Source of the DNA: Variovorax sp. PBL-E5 | Lineage (GTDB): Bacteria > Pseudomonadota > Gammaproteobacteria > Burkholderiales > Burkholderiaceae_C | Direction: 5' to 3' | Length of the DNA: 64,000 nucleotides | NCBI RefSeq assembly: GCF_901827185.1 | Contig: NZ_LR594671.1 | Coordinates: 3,968,001-4,032,000, forward strand | Shown here: in pieces, positions 57,661 through 64,000 of the stretch | Layout: every line of letters begins with the position of its first letter | Position numbering within the stretch: the first letter of the stretch is position 1 | Made by a program: the position numbers and the translations under genes | The notes under the pieces: generated by a model | What the model saw: the letters and a program-made list of their open reading frames with translations, nothing else | What the model was told of the DNA's origin: nothing | Databases searched by the model: none

Positions 57661-58653
57661 GTGAGCGCGCCGACGCCGATCCGCGTCGTCTTCGTCCTGC
57701 TGACCCACAGCCTGGTGCTCGACTGGGCCGGCCCGGCGGAAGCGCTTCGCATCGCGAATCAGTTGCTGCTGGCGGCCGGCCAGCCGGCGCGCTTCGAGAT
57801 GGACTTCGCGAGCCCGCGGCCGGCCTCGATCAGTTCGGTCGGCGTCGCCTTGTCGGGTCTTGTGCCGCTGCCGACGCAATGGCGCGGGTCCACCTGGATC
57901 GTGCTGCTCGGCCTGCCCGGCCACACCCTCGCAGTCGACAGCGACGAGACGCAGGAACTGCTGCACTGGCTGCGCGGCCAGCATTTCGAGCGTGACCGGC
58001 TGGAACTGATCACGGTCTGTGCCGGCGCACTGCTCGCGGCGCATGCGGGCCAGCTCGCGGGCCGTCGCGCGACCACCCATCATCATCACCTCGACGAACT
58101 GCGGCAGGTCGAGCCGCGCTGCGAGGTGGTGAGCAACCGCGTGTTCGTGCTCGACCCGCCCGTCTACAGCAGCGCCGGCGTGACGACCGGCCTGGACCTG
58201 ATGCTGCATCGCATTGCCGAGACCTGCGGCGAAGCCTTGGCGGCACAGGTCGCGCAGACCATGGTGATGGCGCTGCGGCGCGGGCCGCAGGATCCGGAGT
58301 TGTCGCCCTTTCTCGCCTACCGCAACCACCTCCACGCCGCCTTGCACCGCGTGCAGGACGCCGTGAGCGGGCAGCCGCAAGACGACTGGACCGTGCCGCG
58401 CATGGCCGAGGTGGCCCATACCTCGGCACGGCATCTCACGCGTCTCTTCGTCGAGCATGCGGGCATCGCGCCGCTCGAATACCTGCGGCGCCTGCGGCTC
58501 GCGACGGCCCAGCTGGCGCTGGCATCCGGCGCCAGCGTCACGCGGGCAGCCGAGGTCTCTGGCTTCGGCTCCGACACGCAATTGCGCCGCGCCTGGCACC
58601 AGTTCGGGCTGACAGGATCGCCGTCGGGCGCGCAAAGGCTGCCGGCGCGTTAG
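57661..58653 (+). CDS. GlxA-family (AraC-type) transcriptional regulator
   Basis: A 330-aa regulator with an N-terminal DJ-1/PfpI-like domain (IRVVFVLLTHSLVLDWAGPAEALRIANQ, LELITVCAGALLAAHAGQLAGRRATTHH, containing the nucleophile-elbow Cys) and a C-terminal AraC helix-turn-helix pair (MAEVAHTSARHLTRLFVEHAGIAPLEYLRRLRL, SGFGSDTQLRRAWHQFG). GTG at 57661 immediately follows the isochorismatase stop, indicating one operon. It is convergent with the FUSC gene. Confidence 0.93.
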   Translation: MSAPTPIRVVFVLLTHSLVLDWAGPAEALRIANQLLLAAGQPARFEMDFASPRPASISSVGVALSGLVPLPTQWRGSTWIVLLGLPGHTLAVDSDETQELLHWLRGQHFERDRLELITVCAGALLAAHAGQLAGRRATTHHHHLDELRQVEPRCEVVSNRVFVLDPPVYSSAGVTTGLDLMLHRIAETCGEALAAQVAQTMVMALRRGPQDPELSPFLAYRNHLHAALHRVQDAVSGQPQDDWTVPRMAEVAHTSARHLTRLFVEHAGIAPLEYLRRLRLATAQLALASGASVTRAAEVSGFGSDTQLRRAWHQFGLTGSPSGAQRLPAR

Positions 58654-58662
58654 CCGTGCGCG

Positions 58663-60882
58663 TCAGCCCGCGCGCGTCTCGCCGATCCCGCGGCCGGCAT
58701 CGTCCGGCGACCTGCCGCCGTCCCGCGAGAGCCATTCGCTCGCATGGCGACGCAGGGCCCCGATCTGCCGCTGGATCCACGAGAGTTCCATGACCGCGAG
58801 TTGGGCAACCCGGCCGCCGCCGGCACCCAGTCCACCGGGGGCCGGGAATCCGAAGCCCGTTTCCACCGCACCGATCGCACCGGCCTCGAGTTCATCGGCC
58901 AAGTGCTCGAGCGCCGTCGCCTCGCCTTCGGCCGCTTCACGCAGCCTTGCGACCCACTGCGGATCGGGCAACGCGGCACGGCGCGCGCCGAGTGCCGAGA
59001 GTCCGCTCAGCAGGGCGTGTGAGCGAAGCAGGAATCGCAGCGCCGCGAGGGCGCGCGGCCACCTCCATCGCGGGTCGCGCAACAGGTCCGCCACGGCCGT
59101 CGACAGTGCGGCATCGGCGTTGTGGGCGTTGCGCCGCGCCAGCCGGTAGGCAAGGTCGTCGTGCGCGCCGGCGCGGTACTGCTCGATGGCCTGACGAAGA
59201 TAGGCTGCGTGGTTGCGCAGGCTGGCCGCGGCCAGTTCGTTGATACGCCGCGCCTGCCAGTAAGGCAGCACCAGCAGCAGCGCGAGCGCCGCGATCACAC
59301 AGCCGGCGGCCGCGTCGGCCAGCAACGGCGCGATCGACGCCACACCGAGCTTCGCCGGACTGGAACACAGCATCACCAGCAGCGCCATTGCCGCGGTCGC
59401 GCGCAGCGAGCGCTCGTCGCGCGCTGCGAAGAAAAACACGCCGGCCGCCACGCCCAGCAGCGCGTGCGGCAGCGGTTGCGCAAGCACCTGCTGCAGCCCC
59501 CAGCCGGCCGCGATACCGACCAAGGTGCCGGCCATGCGACGGCCGATGCGCGCGACGGTTTCACCGACGCTCTGCTGGCAGACCAGGAGCGCCGCAAGCA
59601 GGATCCAGCCGCCCTGCGACGGACGAAGCAGCCACGCCGCACCGCCGCCGACCAGCAGGGCGAGCGTCAGCCGCAATGCGTGGCGAAACAGCGCCGAGCG
59701 CGTCGCGAGCTGGCGCCGCACGCGCCTGGCCGCATCACGCCACGAGCGCGGTGCGCGGTCCAGCGGACCCAGGTCGGTACGCACCGTGCGGCCGGACGGC
59801 TGGCTCGCGCTGGCGAGTCGCTCCTCGAGCTGCGCGAGGTTCTGCGCGATGGCCTCGATCGACGGCAGCGACGCCATCCGATCCGGCAAGGCGGCGCTGT
59901 CGCGCGCATGCGCGATCGCGGTATGCAGATCCGCCAACGCGCGCTCGGCCCCGGCCTCGGCCGCCAAGGGCTCGCGCCGCTCGATCGAATGGGCCAGGCG
60001 GATACAGCCCTGCCCGAGCAGGTCGAGCACCTGCCGGCAGCGCACCAGCAGGGCGTCGTGCAGCGATCCCTCATCCGGCGCGCCAGTGTCGTGATGGAAC
60101 GCGCTGGCGCGCTCGTGCACGTCCTGCGCGATCAGGTAGAGCCCGCGATAGCGCGCGATGCGTTCCGTCGGCGCGCCGGTGCCGATGCGGCGCAGGATGC
60201 TCTCCTTGGCCGCATTGAGTCCCGTCACCACCGCCGCATTGAAGAGCGCCAGCGACAACCCTTCGCGTTCGAAGTCAGGCCCGCGCGCGACGCCGGACAG
60301 CGAGGCCCTGAAACGCATGCCGTCGCCGAGCGCATCGAACAACCGCACCAAACGCAGCTGAACCGGCTGTGCCGGCAGCACCGCGCACCAGAGCACCGAC
60401 AGCAACCCGTACCCCGCCGCGCCGGCCAGCAACAGGCGCAGCAGGTGCCCGCGTTCGATGCCCGTTGCAGGTGCCTGGCCGACGGCCAGCACCACGGACA
60501 ACGCAAGGATCAGCGTCGCATGGCCGATCGGCTTGTAGCGCACGTCGACGGCGCCCAGCATCGTCAGGCAGAACGCCGCCGCCGCGAGCACCGCGGCGAA
60601 GATCAGGGGCTTGTCGAACAGCAGCGCCGCCACCGACGCGGCGATCGCCAAGCAGATCCATGCGAAGAGCTGCGTGCGCAAGCGCCCGCGCCAGCTGTCA
60701 TCGGTCTCGGCCAGCGCACTCGCGGCAATGCCCAGCAGAACGGGCGGCGCCGCTTCGAGGTGGCCGCCGAACCCCCACAGCGCCGCCGCACCGCCCAGCG
60801 CGATCAGCACCCGCAGCGGCTGGCCCCGGCGCGCGAACGCACTCAGCCACCGACGGAAGGTTTCGATGGCAGGAAAGCCCAT
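58663..60882 (-). CDS. FUSC-family inner-membrane protein (YccS/YhfK-like)
   Basis: A 739-aa protein with two membrane blocks, each of about five or six helices, separated by soluble regions. The second block contains LRPSQGGWILLAALLVCQQSVGETVARIGRRMAGTLVGIAAGWG, the FUSC signature (fusaric-acid-resistance-like). Members have been linked to efflux of aromatic acids, but a role as an unspecialised membrane protein is also proposed. No adjacent membrane-fusion gene was found. It is a single gene, convergent with glxA. Confidence 0.9.
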   Translation of the reverse strand: MGFPAIETFRRWLSAFARRGQPLRVLIALGGAAALWGFGGHLEAAPPVLLGIAASALAETDDSWRGRLRTQLFAWICLAIAASVAALLFDKPLIFAAVLAAAAFCLTMLGAVDVRYKPIGHATLILALSVVLAVGQAPATGIERGHLLRLLLAGAAGYGLLSVLWCAVLPAQPVQLRLVRLFDALGDGMRFRASLSGVARGPDFEREGLSLALFNAAVVTGLNAAKESILRRIGTGAPTERIARYRGLYLIAQDVHERASAFHHDTGAPDEGSLHDALLVRCRQVLDLLGQGCIRLAHSIERREPLAAEAGAERALADLHTAIAHARDSAALPDRMASLPSIEAIAQNLAQLEERLASASQPSGRTVRTDLGPLDRAPRSWRDAARRVRRQLATRSALFRHALRLTLALLVGGGAAWLLRPSQGGWILLAALLVCQQSVGETVARIGRRMAGTLVGIAAGWGLQQVLAQPLPHALLGVAAGVFFFAARDERSLRATAAMALLVMLCSSPAKLGVASIAPLLADAAAGCVIAALALLLVLPYWQARRINELAAASLRNHAAYLRQAIEQYRAGAHDDLAYRLARRNAHNADAALSTAVADLLRDPRWRWPRALAALRFLLRSHALLSGLSALGARRAALPDPQWVARLREAAEGEATALEHLADELEAGAIGAVETGFGFPAPGGLGAGGGRVAQLAVMELSWIQRQIGALRRHASEWLSRDGGRSPDDAGRGIGETRAG

Positions 60883-60931
60883 GGCTACGATCCCGCACGA
60901 TACGTGCCACCCCGACGGCCAAAGACCCTGC

Positions 60932-61354
60932 CTACGACAGGTAGCCGCAGAAGCGCAGCACGTGCCCGTCGGGCTCGCGGATTGCGAATTCGCGCAGGCC
61001 CCAGGGCTGCGATACCAGCGCCTCGACGATGGCTACGCCGCGCTTCACGTAGGCCGCATGCAGTCCGTCGACATCGCGGCCGACATGGATCACGATCTCG
61101 CCGCGCCATGCCGCTGCATCGCGCCGGCCGCATTGCCAGAGGCGGATGTACACCGGATCGCCATAGCTGCGATCGCCTTTCTTCACGCGCGCATAGCTCG
61201 GCGGCTCGCCCGCGATGAAGTCGAGCTCGAAGCCGAGCACGTCGCAGAAGTAGCGCGCCGCCCTTGCTGCATCCGCCACCGGCAGCACCGGCTGGATGCC
61301 GTGGAACTCGTGCAGCGTGCCGAGATCCACCGCTGCGGCCCTGGAGGCGTCCAT
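60932..61354 (-). CDS. VOC-superfamily (glyoxalase/bleomycin-resistance-like) protein
   Basis: A 140-aa protein with two beta-alpha-beta-beta-beta modules: IQPVLPVADAARAARYFCDVLGFELDFIAGEPPSYARVKKGD and IVIHVGRDVDGLHAAYVKRGVAIVEALVSQPWGLREFAIREPDGHVLRFCGY. The W-G-L-R-E-F-x-I-x-D-P-D-G-H segment is typical. It could be a glyoxalase, a dioxygenase relative or a binding protein. ATG at 61354 overlaps the stop of the SirB1-like gene by one base. Confidence 0.88.
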   Translation of the reverse strand: MDASRAAAVDLGTLHEFHGIQPVLPVADAARAARYFCDVLGFELDFIAGEPPSYARVKKGDRSYGDPVYIRLWQCGRRDAAAWRGEIVIHVGRDVDGLHAAYVKRGVAIVEALVSQPWGLREFAIREPDGHVLRFCGYLS

Positions 61355-62205
61355 CAGTTCCTCGCGCGGCGCAAGGCGGCGACCCGTTCGGCGACGGCAT
61401 CGAGATCGAGTGCATCCTCGGCATGCGCCAGATAGGTCTCGAGGTCGCGCACCGCCAGTGCGGTGTTGCCCTGTTCGGCATGCGCGAGGCCGCGGTCGCG
61501 ATGCTCGCCCCAGGCCTCGGGAAGCAGGGCAACCAGGCGGTCCTGCACCGCGATCGCACGCTGCCAGTCTTCCTGCGCGCGATGGATTTCCTTCAGGTTG
61601 CGCAGCATCCGGCCGATGATCTCGCGCGGCGCCGCCGGCTGCAGGTAGAGGCCGAGCGGCACGTCGAAATCGCCGACCAGGCCATTGCTGCGCTTGTAGG
61701 GCTCGAGCCGCTCGCTGAGTTCCTCGCGCGACAGCGACTTGCCGGTGAAGGGGTCGATCACCACCTGCCCTTTCGGCAGCGTGACCTTCAGCATGAAATG
61801 GCCCGGAAAGGCCACGCCGCGCGCCTGCAGGCCCAGGCCCTGGGCCAGTTCCATCCACAGCACCGCGAGCGAGATCGGAATGCCGCGCCGCGTGCGCAGC
61901 ACCGCGTTCAGGTAGCTGTTGTCGGGGTCGTAGTAGTCGTTGACGTTGCCGCCGAAGCTGAGGTCGTGGAAGAAGAACTGGTTGAGCGCGCGCAAACGCT
62001 GCAAGGGCGCCGCGTCGGCCGGCAAGCGCCGCCGCAGCCGCGCGAGCAGTTGATCGATGTCGCCCAGCACCTGCTGCACGTCGAGTTCCGGGTATTCGTC
62101 CTGCGCGAGACTGGCGGCCGCTTCGAGCAGCGGGAACTGCTCGTCGCTCTTCACGAGCGATTCGAAGTACTCGAGAGCGGTGGGCGTCGAAAAGCTGAAC
62201 GTCAT
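61354..62205 (-). CDS. SirB1-family protein (transglutaminase-like with TPR end)
   Basis: A 283-aa protein. An N-terminal transglutaminase-like domain (LNQFFFHDLSFGGNVNDYYDPDNSYLNAVLRTRRGIPISLAVLWMELAQGLGLQARGVAFPGHFMLKV) is followed by a C-terminal TPR-like helical repeat (LGEHRDRGLAHAEQGNTALAVRDLETYLAHAED-like). Family members adjoin murJ or the prmC/hemK group in many proteobacteria, without a clear function. Coupled to the VOC gene; murJ is upstream on the same strand, 66 bases away. Confidence 0.9.
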   Translation of the reverse strand: MTFSFSTPTALEYFESLVKSDEQFPLLEAAASLAQDEYPELDVQQVLGDIDQLLARLRRRLPADAAPLQRLRALNQFFFHDLSFGGNVNDYYDPDNSYLNAVLRTRRGIPISLAVLWMELAQGLGLQARGVAFPGHFMLKVTLPKGQVVIDPFTGKSLSREELSERLEPYKRSNGLVGDFDVPLGLYLQPAAPREIIGRMLRNLKEIHRAQEDWQRAIAVQDRLVALLPEAWGEHRDRGLAHAEQGNTALAVRDLETYLAHAEDALDLDAVAERVAALRRARN

Positions 62206-62271
62206 GTGTCTTTGTAGAGGAGCGCGGCAGGAGCGTCAAGACGGCACCGCCGCTTGCGGCGCCTGCAAGGC

Positions 62272-63837
62272 TCAGTGGCGCATGAAACTGCGCAGCTTGA
62301 GCCCCGCCGCGGCGAGCACCGCGAAATAGAGTGCGGCGGCGCCCGCGATCAGCGCCGCCAGCAGGCCGACGCGGTACAGACGATGCTCGCGCAGGCCGAT
62401 CCAGTCGAAATGCTGGTTGCCCCAGACCAGGAGCGCGGCGAGCACCAGCGCGGCGGCAAGCACCTGCAGCAGGAACCGGCCCCAGCCGGGCTCGGGCTTG
62501 TAGCTGCCGCGGCGCATCAGGCCGATGAGCAGCCACGCCGCATTGACCATGGCGCCGATACCGATCGTCAGCGTGAGCGCCGCGTGCTGCAGCACCGGCA
62601 CCAGGAACACGTTGAGGACCTGGGTAAACACCAGCACGCCGACCGCGATCAGCATCGGCGTGCGCATGTCGTGCTTCGCGTAGTAGCCGGGTGCAAGCAC
62701 CTTGATCGCCACCAGGCCGATCAGCCCGACGCCATAGCCCATCAGCGCCACCGTGGTGCGCTGCACGTCGACATCGCTGAACCTGCCGTTGTGGAACAGC
62801 ACCGCGACCAGCGGCTGCGAAAACACCAGCAATGCCACCGCACAAGGCACCGAGAGCAGCACCACCAGACGCAGACCCCAGTCGAGCATCGCCGAATAGT
62901 GCGCGTCGTTCTTCGCCGCGCGCGCGGCGGCGAGTTGCGGCATCAGCACCACGCCGAGCGCCACGCCCAGCATCGCGGTCGGGAACTCCATCAGCCGGTC
63001 GGCGCTGGTGACCCAGCTGACGCTGCCCTGCGCGAGGTGCGAGGCGATCTGCGTGTTGATGAGCAGCGAGATCTGCGCCACGCTGACGCCGACCAGCGCC
63101 GGCAGCATCAGCCGGACGATCTTGCGCGTCGTGGGGTCGGCCCACGCAATGCGCATCGCGTCGATGCTGGCGCCGATGCGCGGCATCATGCCGAGGCCGC
63201 GCAGCGCCGGTATCTGCAGCGCCAGTTGCAGCGCGCCGCCGACCATCACGCCGACACACTGCGCATAGATCGGCTCGATCCCATGACGCCTGAACCAGGG
63301 TGCGCCGACGACGATCGACAGGATCAGCGCCACGTTCAGCAGCACCGGCGAGGCCGCCGGCACGACGAACTTGCGCCAGGTGTTCAGGATGCCGCCGGCC
63401 AGCGCCACCAGCGACATGAAGCCGATGTAGGGGAACATCCAGCGCGTCATCACGACCGCCGCGTCGAATCCGTCAGCGGTCTGCTTCAGCCCACTCGCCA
63501 TGGCCAGGACCATCAGCGGCGCCCCGACCACGCCGAGCACGCACACCACCACCAGTGTCCACACGAGCAGCGTCGCCACATGGTCCACCAGTTCCTTGGC
63601 ACCCGCTTCGCCGCGTTCCGTCTTGCAGGCCGCCAGCACCGGCACGAAAGCCTGGCTGAACGCCCCTTCGCCGAACACCCGGCGAAAGAGATTGGGGATG
63701 CGGAACGCGACGTAGAACGCGTCGGTCAGCGCGCTGACGCCGAACACCGAGGTCATGAGCACGTCCCGGATGAGACCCGTGACCCGGGAGGCGAGCGTCA
63801 GCAGGGAAACGGTGGAGGCAGATCTGAAGAGCGACAC
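62272..63837 (-). CDS. murJ: lipid II flippase MurJ
   Basis: Moves lipid-linked peptidoglycan precursor across the inner membrane. The 521-aa, 14-helix MOP-superfamily protein starts VSLFRSASTVSLLTLASRVTGLIRDVLMTSVFG, with the conserved TDAFYVAFRIPNLFRRVFGEGAFSQAFVPVLA, WMFPYIGFMSLVALAGGILN and the flippase segments ADRLMEFPTAMLGVALGVVLMPQL. GTG at 63837 is chosen since homologues begin MSLFKSAST; another GTG at 63876 is in frame. Confidence 0.95.
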   Translation of the reverse strand: MSLFRSASTVSLLTLASRVTGLIRDVLMTSVFGVSALTDAFYVAFRIPNLFRRVFGEGAFSQAFVPVLAACKTERGEAGAKELVDHVATLLVWTLVVVCVLGVVGAPLMVLAMASGLKQTADGFDAAVVMTRWMFPYIGFMSLVALAGGILNTWRKFVVPAASPVLLNVALILSIVVGAPWFRRHGIEPIYAQCVGVMVGGALQLALQIPALRGLGMMPRIGASIDAMRIAWADPTTRKIVRLMLPALVGVSVAQISLLINTQIASHLAQGSVSWVTSADRLMEFPTAMLGVALGVVLMPQLAAARAAKNDAHYSAMLDWGLRLVVLLSVPCAVALLVFSQPLVAVLFHNGRFSDVDVQRTTVALMGYGVGLIGLVAIKVLAPGYYAKHDMRTPMLIAVGVLVFTQVLNVFLVPVLQHAALTLTIGIGAMVNAAWLLIGLMRRGSYKPEPGWGRFLLQVLAAALVLAALLVWGNQHFDWIGLREHRLYRVGLLAALIAGAAALYFAVLAAAGLKLRSFMRH

Positions 63838-63912
63838 CGCCGGAAGTGTAGGTGCACTCGATGCGCCCTCTTTCACGGACGCGCAACGCGTCGGACCAAC
63901 TCCAGAAATACC

Positions 63913-64000
63913 GCGGATCCGGCTCCGCCGGTCCGCAGGTATTGCCCCCTGCGAGGGGGTTGCAGGCTACACGAAGTGAGCAAGGCTGGGGGTTTGCTAG
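63913..64000. repeat. intergenic hairpins and probable repeat element at the window end
   Basis: Two hairpins lie between murJ and the right edge: an imperfect one at 63913-63936 (GCGGATCCGGC with GCCGGTCCGC) and CCCCCT-GCG-AGGGGG at 63945-63959. The following bases (CTACACGAAGTGAGCAAGG, then CTGGGGG) resemble a short intergenic repeat I recall from Variovorax and its relatives. No second copy lies in this window, so it is only a possible repeat. No gene is visible here. Confidence 0.35.

Overview
The window is GC-rich, densely packed bacterial chromosome with a betaproteobacterial (Burkholderiales, most likely Comamonadaceae / Variovorax-like) gene set. This rests on gene order (rpsP-rimM-trmD-rplS; folK-pcnB-hda divergent from purM) and on protein families; the genus is an inference. 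No phage, insertion sequence, integrase or CRISPR array was seen.

Positions 1-2340 hold the 3' end of guaC, tRNA-Ala(CGC), a hypothetical gene, a dihydropteridine-reductase-like SDR and tRNA-Lys(CUU). Positions 2351-30508 form a contiguous alcohol-oxidation island. acs (acetyl-CoA synthetase) and exaC (aldehyde dehydrogenase) with a DUF779 partner are divergent. A PedF-type cytochrome c550 and a MoxJ-like binding protein follow, divergent from an AcoR-type sigma-54 activator. A twelve-gene plus-strand operon carries pqqABCDE, a PQQ-associated ABC system with a beta-propeller protein, a Bug-type binding protein, a NosR-like flavo-iron-sulfur membrane protein and ApbE. Converging on it is a minus-strand operon: a PQQ alcohol dehydrogenase with a lanthanide-type active site, a HiPIP, an ExbB/ExbD-like membrane module with two uncharacterised partners, a sensor kinase, a damaged response regulator and a TonB-dependent receptor.

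The proposed pathway is periplasmic oxidation of a primary alcohol such as ethanol by the PQQ enzyme. Electrons would pass to cytochrome c550 and/or the HiPIP, the aldehyde would go to acetate (ExaC) and acetate to acetyl-CoA (Acs). Each of the five transcription units has a correctly oriented -24/-12 (sigma-54) element 43-72 nt before its first start codon: acs, exaC, pedF, pqqA and the dehydrogenase. With the activator inside the island, this suggests one sigma-54 regulon. The two-component pair in the island has lost the DNA-binding part of its regulator.

Positions 30685-38583 hold an S9 peptidase, a sugar-transferase remnant, ilvB divergent from an Lrp-type regulator, and two MarR regulators, one coupled to a DHA2 exporter. 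Positions 38634-63837 are mostly housekeeping: DEAD-box helicase, orn, M48 protease, phhB, rsgA, hisC, cobD-like, nudix CoA hydrolase, the rpsP-rplS operon, a phosphate transporter with a DUF47 protein, folK-pcnB-hda, purM, an AI-2E-family transporter, isochorismatase and GlxA genes, a FUSC protein, a VOC protein, a SirB1-like protein and murJ. The end of the window holds hairpins and a probable intergenic repeat.

Start codons were chosen from family alignment, overlap with the previous gene and visible ribosome binding sites. GC-rich DNA gives many long antisense open frames, and these were left out.
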